Source of the DNA: Enchytraeus crypticus
Lineage: Eukaryota; Annelida; Clitellata; Enchytraeida; Enchytraeidae
Reading direction: 5' to 3'
Length of the DNA: 64,000 bases
NCBI GenBank assembly: GCA_905160935.1
Contig: CAJHZI010000495.1
Coordinates: forward strand, 2,711,501 to 2,775,500
The notes under the pieces are model-generated. The model ran no database searches. It was not told the origin of the DNA and worked only from the letters and a program-made list of their open reading frames with translations. This document shows positions 25,243 to 37,601 of this stretch, in pieces. The first letter of the stretch is position 1. Each line of letters opens with the position of its first letter. The position numbers were made by a program, and so were the translations under genes.

Positions 25243-28200
25243 CTACCGCGCACTGGAAAACTTGTCGAGCAGACTTTCCACATCCGGAACACAGATGAGC
25301 TTCTGCTGAACATGCCCCAGCACACATATGTTCCCTGCCTCACTGTCCTCAATGCGTATACTAGCAACATCCTGCAACACAGGCAATACATTAAACATGT
25401 ACTACATAATACAAAATACTAAAAAAATTACACAGGACATGTTGCAATACTACTCTACACAATATGATATTATAAAAAAAGAAAGCTGAGGATAACGCAA
25501 ATTTTCTTCACTCGAAAGCGATGTCAGTGACGGGCGTGCCCAGGATTTGAACCCCGCACATAGGCTACTGATCCGCGGTCGAATATATTACCTACATCGC
25601 CACTGGCTTCAGCCATAGGACAAGCTGCAATACTACTCTACACAGCATAATATTATAAGCGAAGAAAGAATGCAATGGAATAGTTAAAGACAGTCCAATA
25701 CAAGTGATAAGATATAATTACTAAATAACAGAGAAATAATATGAGATAAAAGGAAGGATGAGAATGGAGAAGGATGAAAGAGTTCTAGACCACGGACGTT
25801 AGGCAGTACACAGAGAGGAGAATACTACAAAATTAAAATTAATATTAAAATATTAAAGTGAAACACACTACACATTATTTCACTAAAATAGTACACCTAT
25901 AACAGAGAGAAACTTCCAACAGTAATACATATTTGAGAAAAATAAACTGCAACCATTCATATGAATATTTGCCAAGTGCTAAAACATTATTATATTGTAA
26001 CGCAGATAATAGCCTCTAGCCCTTAAATGAAATGAACAAGTCACACAGTGTTATCTAATCTTAAAAAAGACAATGAATCACATCACATTATGCATATTAA
26101 TGTTATTACTGACTCTTTCCATCTGGATATATGAAGTCAAACCAATCAAAGAAAAAAGATTTCACGCAACAAAATCATGAAATGAGTTGTCGTTACAGTG
26201 ATTGCTACCTGAAGAAATCCAACATCAGCGCCCAAGTTGACATCAAGCACCGTTTCACCGAGCAAGAGCTGCACTCTGCCAGACTTGCGTATCTGAAGTT
26301 TTCCTATCAAACCTTCACTGAACTCTGACAGTGAGCGCAATTCAACCGGGCGAGACTCTGAAGTCTACAGTGAACAAGACAGGCGTAGCAACGATAGAAC
26401 GTATGCGATATTTATGTCAAAAAATTAATAGATAAATCAATGTAGAATTAGTTGAAGGCTGTTTTGAGCAGGTTGACAAATTCAGAGTTTCAAGAAATCT
26501 ATGAATTGTTCTCTGCTTTCAAGAAGGTTATTCGATTTGAAAAGCCTATGCAAGAGATGAATTGTACATGTTGTCTGAATAATTAGTGCGTTTTGTGAAT
26601 AGAAGTATATATGTTATAATATAAAAATAAAAACAAAAAATTAAAGATTAAAAAAAGCAAATCTATAATACATCATCAAAAAAACCAAAGAGACAATAAA
26701 TGCAGTGAAACAAAATAGATTCTGTAAACTGCCAAAAAGGTTAAATCAACTAAATAACTAGCATAATGAATAAATTAGCTGGTCAGATTTCAAAAATATC
26801 AACAAATGTACATAAAATGGCATTAAAATTTAAGAGCGAATTGAAAATACCAACATTATCAGAACTGGCAGCCTGTTTCTCAGGCCGCTGATGATGTTGA
26901 GAGACTGAGGATCTTCCAGACTGAGGCAGAGCCTGGCTGAGGTTTACTGCCGGGTGACCCGGTATGATGTCCGGCATCTGAATTAGAAACAGCTGGGCCT
27001 CTCCTGCAGTCATAAAATAAATATTTTAAAAAATAATAATCAAAATAATAATAATTACAAATAATAATAATAATAACCAGAGATAAGCGAGAGATATCTT
27101 TTCTTTGGTAAAGGCTTTTAATGATTTTCAAAGATTTAATGCAGTCCGCTTCAGCAATTCTTTTAAGCAGCTAGATGACCTCGAGTAGCCGTGTGGCGAT
27201 TCAGCACGTATCGCTCGAATCGTTTTTATCAAACCTCAGGTTCTTTACACCCGGGGTAAATAAAAATAATAATAAAAATTAATAATAATAATAATATTAT
27301 TATTATTAATGCAAGCAATAAATTGTTACAAATTGTATATAATTCGTCCACTACACTACATCACATAGCCACTTGTTTCAGAAACACATTCGATGATTCA
27401 GCATCCCAGAATACAAAGAGAATAGTAAAAAGGAAGTATTCAAATGTCTAAATAAAATTTGTCTGATCATTTTAATCTAACAAAATCACTATTATCTTAT
27501 TCTAAATTTATTTTTTTTATCTTTAATCTCCTACCACTTAGAAAATTATTCTAATAAAAATATATGATACCGTAATAACAATAATATTAAATGTAATATT
27601 AAATCTAATACCCAAAGAGAACTTAGATGTAATTAATTTCTATAACAATAATCCTACAAATCAATATGATCGTAAACTGAAAAAAATGCTAGCGATTAGA
27701 GCATCCTACGAAGTATTCGAGATAACAAACAATTTCTAAAATTAATAATTATTGTAAAAAAGAATCATCAGTATAAAAGTCAAATAGATATAGTAACAGA
27801 CGTAAGCATATTTAAAGAGTATAAAATAAATTAAGGTATTTGACTACTAACCGGTTTCTCGGTTTTTTGTAAAGAGTTGCGAAGCTTCAGTGATCTTCTC
27901 TTCTGTTTTATCTTCGTCGGATTTGGCACTTGATATTTCAGCCATGCTACTGCACTGAGATAGTTTATCTGTGCTATCCTCATCGTCTGACAGTCGTTCC
28001 TTCTTCACTGCACACAATCGTTACAAACAGCACAAATTTTTACAGCACAATAGATGGGCTAGTATCGAGATTCTACGTTATTGATTTTACTCTGCTTTTT
28101 ACGCTTCTGATTACTTCTACTCTCAGCAATAATAGAGAAAGTTATTAAACAATTACGTTTAAAATGAACCAAATCTTCAAAAACTGAACTCTAATGCATA

Positions 28201-31200
28201 AAACATAAAATTCTAGATTCAAAGCGTAGACTGTGACACTAACCGGCCAACATATCTCCTATGTTATACAGACGATAACTAAAATTGCCAGATGCTGCCT
28301 GACACAAACAACATCTGGATAGCGAAGACAACGTAACCTTTAACAACGTAACTCTAACCTTTAATCACGGATTTAACGTCCTGCGTCTCTTTCTTGAGCG
28401 GTTTAGTAGAAGACAGATAAACAGGCTGAAGGTTTGCTTCGTCAGATTCTAAATGCTTTATGTCTACAAACTAATACCAAGCAATATTTTCAGCAATCAA
28501 TCAATTGGCCTGTTAATCAATTATTTAAGCTAACTGGATAACAAGTAAATTGATTTGAAATCAATCGATAGTTTGATTTGGGCATTAGTTGGAAATGAGT
28601 CTACAATTATTAAATTAATTTTACTAAAATTAATAAAATTTATTAATTAATCAAAATTGAAACAAAAATACATTTCTAAATATAAAATAGAAGTTATTAC
28701 CAACAATATTCTTTGTTGATATTAAAATCAGCTACAGTGATTGTAACTCAATTTACACACAACCCGACTAAAGTTAAAGCTAATGTTTGCATCAACTCTG
28801 GAGAGCACACCAATGACCAGAGAGCCAGGGTTTCAACCAGTTACTTATTATGATTTGCAGTTGGAAACCTAACTGATCATACCACAGACTCAGTCACAGG
28901 ATCAGCCACCAGTTTAGCCACTGGCTCAGCCACCGGCTTAGCCATTGGCTCAGCCAGCGGCTTAATCACTACCAAACCAGTAGTCGTAGAAGACAAACGT
29001 GCATGATGAATAGCGTAGTGTTTTTGATTGCTTTACGATTATTATAATAGTTTACAATTACTATTTCCTAGGCTCCAGTAATGGCTACAAAAATTTAAAC
29101 GAATTGAATGGCATGGGCATATTGCGTTTTGTGTGGGACAGAGAGGATTGGAGGTCTATTCATATCATGACCCTGGTTAAATTGGGATTCTAGGGAAGAT
29201 GATGATGATAATTGTTTACGATGACCTTTGTGAATGCTATAATTGTTTATGATTGATTTACAGTGATGATGATGATCAGTTATTCATTCAGTCGAACCCG
29301 ACTCTTGGACACTTTTATTTATGATTTACAGTAACTACAATTAATTGATTTACAATTGCTACTATTGATTTACAATTGCTACTATTGATTTACAATTGCT
29401 ACTATTGATTTACAATTGCTAAAATTACCTCATTTATATTTTCTTATTATTTTATTATTGCTGTAATATATTTACAATTACCACAATTCATATTCGATAA
29501 ATAAAATTGTCTATTGATTGATTAGGGATCACCACAACAGCGCCGCAAGTCTTACATCGTCGAGCATGAGTCGACTGAGCCGAGCCTTAGCGTCCTGCTC
29601 ACTCTCCTCATCGCTGTCGTCTCTCTTCACCGAGCTGTTTCCATCGTCATTTGAACCGCCACCTCCCGCCCCACGCAGTCTGAACGATGGCAGGTACTCT
29701 AAACAACAAAAGAGATTAATGAAAATATGACTTATATCATCATCATCATCATAATCTTCCCTTGAGTCCAGTTTAACTAGGGTCGGGATAAATGAAAAAC
29801 TTATTCGTCTTCTTCCCTTGAGTCTAGTTTAACTAGGGTCGGGATACAAATAGACTGTCACAAATCGTCTCTGTCTTACATCATTAGTTTGCATATTAAT
29901 AAATGAGCAAATATACAGGCAGAGGTATACTCACTTTGATAGTCGGCAACTACACATCTGCTTAAAATATTGTCAAATTATAAGGTTCTACAGTTTGACA
30001 ATGTTAAATAAAAACCTATCAAAATGAATTTAACCATAGAGAACATAAAAAATGAATGCAACGTAGTAATATTTTATTCAAAATTTTTTATTTTCACTTG
30101 AAATTCCACCTTTGTAGACATAAAATGCTAAAAGTATATAACAATCGTTAGCCAACAGACACACTAACCTGATCTTTTAGGAATATCTCGCGATTTTTCT
30201 TCGAAGATAGATTTCATTTGAACAATATTGTCCTGACCCCGGCCTCGACCTCTACCACGACCCCTGTCGTGACCCCTGTCGTATCGACCTCTACCTCTAG
30301 CGGGGGCCGATTCCACAGATGCATGGTTGAGTTCTGCGGGTGCCCTACAATGGAACAAAACACCATGATATAGGGTCTAATCACTCTAATGTCGGTTACA
30401 TGATTTATATTAACTATAAATAACAAATCAAATAAATAATCTTATTTATGATTTATATTAACTGCCAGGCATATCATACGAGCAACACCAACCACAATTA
30501 GTGCTACTGCTGTTAATAATAATATCAAGCACTACTGAAACAAATCCATGCAGAAAACAAAAACGAATAATTCTGAAACAATAATTCTATATAAACAATA
30601 ATTCTAATAATAATAACAATAATATTAATTCTAATAATGATAACAATATTCTAAAACAATAATAAAAAGGAAAAAAGAACAATAATTCTAAAGTTCTGAA
30701 AATCTGAAGTAATTACAAAGAATTTTAGTAGTAGTCAAAAACATATGCTCTGAAGTAATTATTAATGTTACAATTACATCAGATATGCATAAAGAGTGCA
30801 CATTACTGAAATACTATATACATACTCGGTTTTTACAGTGTCCGATTTGACAGCCGCTAAATTTGGTGCAAAAACCTTTTTCCGTACTCCTCCCAATGTC
30901 AGATCCCTGGGGCCTCGTAATGATGGCAACCTGCATGTAAATTAGCAAACTAAATCATGTAAGGCAAAGTCCAGAGAGAGCTTAAGATTTTACTTCAATC
31001 ACCTTAAGTAAATACAAATTTCCTGTCTCTTTAAATTCTAAAATGAAACTAAATACTAAACTAAGGTAAATGATGACTTACTTGAAATTCGAGCATATTA
31101 TATAATAAATCAGAACATTCGACAAGATACTACCTTAGTATTATATCATATAAATTAATTAGCGCCTGGCATGTGAATTAGCCTCAATCAACTGATGCTC

Positions 31201-31657
31201 GTTATATGAGAAACTTCTACAATCTTCCTCTAACATTACCTTTTGTCAATTGTGAAGAAAGTTCGGGCTTAGACTAAGAGATCCGAGCTCTATATAATAA
31301 GAAGCAGTCTATGTAGCAAAATGTCTACTTCTTAGTATGGCAAAGTCGATAACATACTTGCCTTACAAGCATGCAAGCAAGCAGTAAGAAAGTTAAAAAC
31401 CGGACGTTAGACTTAACTTTTTAACCCTATATTGTTTACATTTGGCACCAACCAATTTAAGTGAAATATTTAAATGTAACCCAAATAGCATTAAGTTAGT
31501 CAATTATTAGTAAATTAATTTATTAGCAATTACATTATATTAATTGTAAATATATTACGAAAACGTCGTAAATTTTATTTAGAATGACGTACCTTCCTGC
31601 TGGAAGCCCTCTCTTAGGCCCTGTATCTCCAGATCCCGGCTGTCCATTAGAGGCCAT
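25243..31657 (-). CDS. POLR3D: DNA-directed RNA polymerase III subunit RPC4
   Basis: Nine exons (minus): 31657-31593, 30930-30826, 30344-30169, 29698-29556, 28470-28359, 28007-27852, 27003-26855, 26364-26209, 25371-25243. All junctions are GT-AG and in phase, giving 396 residues plus TAG; human RPC4 is 398. The start MASNGQPG is followed by RLPSLRGPRDLTLGG (residues ~22-36), the conserved N-terminal RPC4 segment. Next come an Arg-Gly-rich stretch and SIFEE (~75-105), acidic RLSRLMLDD (~155-163), EAQLFLIQMPDIIPG (~254-268) and the C-terminal core KLQIRKSGRVQLLLG (~325-340). It ends CVLGHVQQKLICVPDVESLLD. RPC4 pairs with RPC5 in a TFIIF-like module of nuclear Pol III that acts in initiation, termination and reinitiation on tRNA and 5S genes. 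Introns hold a SINE, (GAT)n-tailed repeats and AT-rich tracts. Least certain are the exon 5 acceptor (28,471) and exon 7 donor (26,854), chosen for phase and homology. Confidence 0.95.
25493..25615 (-). mobile_element. tRNA-derived SINE in POLR3D intron 8
   Basis: Reverse complement reads gccagtggcgatgtaggtaa, ggggttcaaatcctgggc and cactgacatcgctttcgagtg. B box intact. Confidence 0.8.
29121..29210 (+). mobile_element. (GAT)n-tailed retroelement 3' end in POLR3D intron 4
   Basis: gtgggacagagaggattgga, tgaccctggttaaattggga, agggaagatgatgatg. Confidence 0.6.
29338..29420. repeat. 20-bp minisatellite in POLR3D intron 4
   Basis: Four copies of ttgatttacaattgctacta. Confidence 0.85.
29735..29880 (-). 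mobile_element. Two tandem (GAT)n-tailed retroelement ends in POLR3D intron 3
   Basis: Two successive copies of cttcccttgagtc(c/t)agttt + aactagggtcgggata, the first preceded by a catcatcatc run. Confidence 0.6.
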
Positions 31658-32040
31658 TCAACAAATTTATTTGTTTAGTTTAATTAAATTTAATTAATTA
31701 AATTTAATTTTAATTCAATGTAATTTAATTTAATCCCTCCTCACTTCAGTTCACTGTAATAACAGAAGCAAAAACTAACATTATAAGCATATGCTAAAGC
31801 AAATTAGTAGTGCAAAATAACATTTACAATTTTAGACTATCCAACAATCTGCATTATCATCTTTCTTCTAAAGTAGAATAAGTGACAAAAACTTTATCAA
31901 ACTGCCAAATTGTTAACACTATAACACTAAAAGAGATTCATTACAGATGATCATTTCACTTTAAAAGTAGAGTTAATTTGACTTTATAAAAATACATAAA
32001 AATTACTCTGCAATTAATATGTGAATAAATATAACAAATA

Positions 32041-32088
32041 ACATCATCATCATCATCGTCCCTTAAATCCCAGTTTAAGCAGGGTCAG
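32041..32088 (-). mobile_element. (GAT)n-tailed retroelement fragment
   Basis: acatcatcatcatcatcgtc then cccagtttaagcagggtcag. Confidence 0.5.
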
Positions 32089-33829
32089 GAAAATATAAAT
32101 ATTTAAAATATAAATATTTTATATTTAACACATAACAAATAATATTAAATCTAAATCCAATCGAACACACTCTGACATTCAGTTTGAGATCCTCTCGTAC
32201 TTCAGATAGTTCTGTTTCACAGAAGCCAGAGCCATGTCCAGCTTATATACTGTTCTGTCAAACTTTCAGATTTCGTGGTTCAATTCGGTTTTCATTTTTA
32301 TACAAACCTTTACTAAACCTTGTGCAAAGATAACTTTACTACACCTTACGCAAAGGTAAGCTTGAGCTAATAGGGTTCATATGCTTAGTAAGTCGGCATT
32401 TACCCAAAACAGTGGAATAAATAAAATAAAAGAAAACCGGAGCATAATAAATAGAAAAGCACTTAAATTATGCAATGCTTACAATGTTACTTTCCCGCGT
32501 TTTTCGGGACAACATATATAGATCAACCGCAAGCTGTTCGTATCGTAAGAGGCGACTGAGGACTGAGGCTGCAAGAACTGCAGAAGGAAACGAGGCACCA
32601 TCTTAGAAGTCTATTATTCCCAAGCTATGGGCTAAATAAAGGTGTGTATAAGGCATAGCCTTTTTGTGAAGGGATTATTGCGCTGATTAATGAAGTGCTC
32701 TTTATGAAGCATGTGAGTAGAACTATGTGCCTAGGGCTAGCCACTTTGTCGAACACTAGGAGAGTGACGTAGTCTGAGAAATGATGAAGCCTGAAAGCAT
32801 AACCATATAAAAAAGTAAACACGCATTATAGTGAAATGATCAACTATGTTAATATTTATCACTTTTTAAAACCACATGTTTAATCCGTTAGGCAATTTTG
32901 TCCATTTTCCGTATAACCAGTCCAGTGAATGTCCGAGATTTTACTCTCAGATCAGCGAGGCCGGGATACATATAGTATAAATAGGTACCTTGAACCTGCC
33001 ACTTGACAGAACAGAGAGAGAGATAGTCCCAATAAGAATATCTTTTGAATAAATATCGTATATCTACTAAAACTATCCTAGATTACACAACTACTAGGCT
33101 AATTTCACATGCGAGCGATAATAAAGTGTCAACAAACAAAGATCAAGTAATTTGAACTAAACAATGAAAACTAAGCAGCGATACCATCTAAAAATAATGA
33201 TATCCTTTTATATAATATAACAAATGACCAAATAACAGCGGCAACAATACAGATATCGCCTAAACTATACGTCATTAAAATATGGTATAAAGTATAATAT
33301 CAAAAAACAAAAGTGATAAAGGTATCAAAGAAAATATCGAGATGAAGTCAATTAATATTACAATAAATGGTACGAGATGGGAACAAGTGTAATGAGTTTC
33401 AAGTATTGGCTGAACTGCTGATGCGTGTGCTATAACAGATAATGGGAAATGTTAGACTGAAATATACTTGTATGCCTAGTAGGATCGCACAAACAAAAGT
33501 GGCCTTCTGGTCGGTGATGGGAAAGAACTTTTATCAAAAGTCTAAAGAAAGCCTCAAAAATAATTAATATAATGATAATAAAAACCATACTGTATAGTAT
33601 GGACTATGCCACGGATGTGAATTTGAAACGTGACCTTCAGGAAGAAAAATATCAGGAACTATATAGAAGCTATGGAAATGTATAAGGAGAAACAAGGAAA
33701 AGATATCATGGGCTCCAAAAGGATAAGAATGAGGAAGCTTTGGGAGAGCTGCTACAGATAGCCTATAGATAGTTATCATTAATGGTATAAGAATTAGAAC
33801 GAAGAGCTTGAGAGGACACAAATTCAAAG

Positions 33830-33990
33830 GGGGAAAATTCACAACAGGAGCTCATAGAAGGTAAAACGGAAGGGAAATAATCGGGGTAGACCGAGATTAG
33901 GAAATTGGGATGATTAAAAGATCACTCAGATGAAGAAGAAAAATTTAGAAAGAGAATAGTGAAGACGATATAGGCCTATGCCATGGAACT
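33830..33990 (+). mobile_element. Degraded LINE C-terminal fragment
   Basis: Interrupted translation LIEGKTEGK...TEIRKLG..LKDHSDEEEKFRK recalls the IEGKRxRGRPR...W..IK end of non-LTR reverse transcriptases. Weak. Confidence 0.4.
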
Positions 33991-34267
33991 GACAGTGGGC
34001 ACTGCTCTAAAAGAGATAGACCTACACTGTACATATACAATATTTAAGTGGTTTAAATCACTAAAATTATATTTTGTTTATTTCCCAATATGTACAGTAC
34101 AACGTTAAAGTGTACATGTAAGTATATACTATACACTAAGCTATATGCAAGATAGATGCAAGGGTCGACAGCGGATGACGTTTATTAAGAATCTTAGCAA
34201 ATGGATGCAGATAACTGAAACAGAATAATCAGAGATGATACATTCCCTAGTGTAGCCTACAGTTTGG

Positions 34268-34385
34268 GAATGATGCGGCTTCTGAGGTGGTTTCCCGTGG
34301 CCTTCTTTAGTTATTGCTCAGTCGCCTAATGGGTCCAGTTTATGGTTGATATGCTCTTCAGCGACCCAGATATAATTTACACGGG
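34268..34385. repeat. Unidentified dispersed repeat family C
   Basis: cttctgaggtggtttcccgt, gctcagtcgcctaatggg, gctcttcagcgacccagata. Confidence 0.5.
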
Positions 34386-34764
34386 AACCCCCTGAAAAAA
34401 AGTCTAAGAAATCTTCTGAAAACTCATAATTTTAAAGTTCTTAATTTAACGCTTAACACTGATATTAGTGTCATAGGCCTATACGTCCTCTTGCCATTGT
34501 AGAGGGTTAAGGGGAACCAATGTAAGTGAATTATCAATGAACACTTAAATTCTCTCGAATTTTTAATTCCAACGCCAAACAAAAACTTTAAATTAATGGT
34601 AGGCCTACTTATTCAACTGCAACTCATTTGAAAAGTAGAAAACATCCCCGCCGCATAACAACCCCTCCTCCTTTTACCTTAACTCCTGTGACGAGTGTCC
34701 TTGAGTAATCGATTACTAAAGTCCCTCATATTTGTTGTTAATTAATTTAATTGTTTTGTAAAGG

Positions 34765-34945
34765 TCAGTGGCGTTACTAAGCGTTTTGTCTATAAATTTT
34801 AATTGACGCTTAAGTCAATATTTGAATTTCTATTTGTACTCCCTACTCTGTCCCTCGCGATTAATTACTTTAATCGTATATTTGTGTAATTTTTTAATAG
34901 GCTAATTAATTATTCCCCTTTTAACTGTCGGTATTTTCAAATATC
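34765..34945 (+). repeat. Flanking direct repeat R1
   Basis: Starts gtcagtggcgttactaa and ends near ggtattttcaaatatc. Repeated in the same orientation at 48064-48240 with scattered differences. Confidence 0.85.
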
Positions 34946-35205
34946 AATCACAGAGTCTTTCATTAAATTATTCTTATTAAACAGTACAGTAGGCCTGTAA
35001 TTTAAATAGGCTTACATGTATCATCAAAGCCTATTTTCAATTTTCTCAAAAAGGCCTAATCCTGCTTGTACAACATTGTAGAAATTATAAAAGATAAATT
35101 TTTATAATTTCAACTGGAATCATCCAAATTACAGAAATACATTACTTATATTATCTCTTCAATTGACGTGCACCATGGGATGCGGTAATTAAAAAGGACA
35201 TGAAT

Positions 35206-35311
35206 AATGATATGGTGTGGGATAGAGAGGACTGGAGAAAGTCTATTCGTATCCCGACCCTGGTTAAACTGGGATTTAGGGGAAGATAACGATGATGATG
35301 ATGATGATATA
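35206..35311 (+). mobile_element. (GAT)n-tailed retroelement 3' end upstream of gene 1
   Basis: atggtgtgggatagagagga, tcccgaccctggttaaactg, then (gat)n. Confidence 0.65.
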
Positions 35312-35747
35312 GTCTCTTCAATGTGCTGACCGCATTTCATGTAGTTACCGTACTAAATTTTCATATTGCTTGATAGAATAATTTCCCTGACATTTCTTCT
35401 ATTTTGTTCATTTTTGTAGTTAACCTTGCACTTTGTTATCAAAGAGTTGATATTTCTTGACTCCTAATCTCCACAACGTTAGTGAAGTGTGCTACGGAAG
35501 GGGGTGGGGGAAGCAAAAATGCAATCGATTAATGGGAAAAACAGAACAAAAAGCAAAAGTAAACAGTTACGTAACAACGGGTCTTTAGCACGCACTCAAC
35601 TTGCTATTTCAGGTACTTTTTAATTACTTCCGAGAGATTTAGCTCAATTTACTGAGAAATCTGCCTTGAGAGGGAGAGTGGGGTGGGGCCTGAGCAAATA
35701 TAAAGATTGAACAGTCTGAATAATGCGTGGGGGTGAAGATAATTTAG

Positions 35748-35756
35748 TATATAAAT
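35748..35756 (+). promoter_or_regulatory. TATA box of CAP gene 1
   Basis: The motif tatataaat lies 125-133 bases upstream of the ATG, placing transcription start near 35,780 and leaving a ~100-base 5' UTR. The sequence is identical upstream of gene 2. Confidence 0.6.
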
Positions 35757-35880
35757 ACCGCCTGAAACTATTGAAATCAAACCACAACTGTCGAGCCACT
35801 TCTTCAGCTAGTGAACAGCCTGAGATAAAACTACAACAACTGAGCGATACAGAGACGACAGGAGCACACACTCGATCAAG

Positions 35881-36457
35881 ATGAAGATCTCTCTTATTCT
35901 ACTCGCAGGCCTGGTCGCCGCTGTTTCTTCCGCATCCGCTGACGACAAGAAGGTCAACATTAATGCTCCTCCCTCCAGGTACTCTCATTCCTGTGTAGCT
36001 TCAAATGCAGAAACTGACGTTAAATGTGTGTTATTATTTGTGTCACTGGTATTGTAGTTTATTAAAGCTGGTAAAAAGGTAAAGCTAAGGTTAACGTCAG
36101 TTTCCTCACTCGAAAGCGGTGTCAGTGACGGACGAGCCCAGGATTTGAACCCGCATCAACTGATCCGCGGTCGAGTATCTTACCGACTTCGCCACTAGCT
36201 CCAGCCTATTACGAATTTACTCAAAATTTAATTCAGGTTTTATATGGTTCACTTCTTATTGAAAGTTTACTTTGTTTTCTCAGGGAATCTAAGTTAAAAG
36301 CCTAAGCTATGAAAATTTAGCGCCAGGTTTCAATTCTTCAGAGGACATGAGAGTTGAGATACATGTATATTGTCTATTTCCCTACTTATTGTTGCGCAGC
36401 TGTGGCTCTATGCAGCGGTGCCACTGATCTGATTTCTGCAACAATATGTTACCCCTA

Positions 36458-36498
<41 letters not shown>

Positions 36499-36513
36499 CT
36501 ATGTATATGTATA

Positions 36514-36609
<96 letters not shown>

Positions 36610-37567
36610 AGTACAATGCCGACTGGCAAGTCCATGGTATATATCGCCTCCACACTTCTCTATCTAAAGAGAATAGTTACCATTCCGAATTGCCGTTAAA
36701 ATACTGAAATCTGTGACGAGTAATAGAAGTTGTAATATAATTATGCTTCATAGAATCAGTGTAGACAGTAGCAGACTGTGCATGTCGAGTTTTCTTGAAG
36801 AGAAATTGCGTGTTTCTGAACTTGACGTTAAACCCACTCTCGCCAGGACCCCGTGCAGTAACACTTATCACAAAGAAATATAAATTATAGATTTTATTAT
36901 TACAATGTGTAGAGCGATCAGAGATTGTCTAATTATTATTCTGTCATTGGTTTTATTTCAGAGACGTTAATCTCAAGCCAAGAGCTCGTAAGTTATGCGC
37001 TGTCCTAATTTTTACTTTTCTCTAATTCTACATTTATGATTTTTAACATGTCATTCTATTTCTTTACACTATCATAAGCCTATTTATACTATTCTCTCAT
37101 TGTGCTGCTTTCTTTTTATGTCCTCTTCGCTATACTTACGCTTATATACGCTTGATTGATTGAGTGAATAATTGATGGATTGATTGATTGAGTGAATAAT
37201 TGATGGATTGAGTGAATAATTGATGGATTGATTGATACATTTATTTATTTACTTATTTATTTATAGAATGATTGATTGATCAATTGATTGATTGATTGAT
37301 TGACTGACTGATTGATTGATTGATTGATCGATCGACAGCTCCTCTGAGTGGAGGAAGAGGAAAGAGAGCGGCCACCTGTGGCACACAGACGACACTGCAC
37401 GCGGTGGAGGCTGATCAAGTTATTTACGCGCACAACCTGTTCCGTGGTAGAGAGCCCGCTACCAACATGCTGCGTGCTGTATGTCCCCGTCTCTATCTCT
37501 CGATCTATATCTGTCTCTCTTTCTGTCTCTATCTCTGTCTCACTCACGCTCTGTGTGTGTGTCTCTC

Positions 37568-37601
<34 letters not shown>

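Larger units (their letters stand above)
31658..34764. other. Intergenic between POLR3D and the CAP locus
   Basis: Contains the POLR3D 5' flank, a (GAT)n-tailed fragment, copies of family C and a degraded LINE C-terminus. No gene recognised and no clear TATA element for POLR3D. Confidence 0.45.

Noticed and set aside
29518-29730. 70-codon Ser-rich plus-strand frame
   Set aside because: Antisense shadow of POLR3D exon 4.
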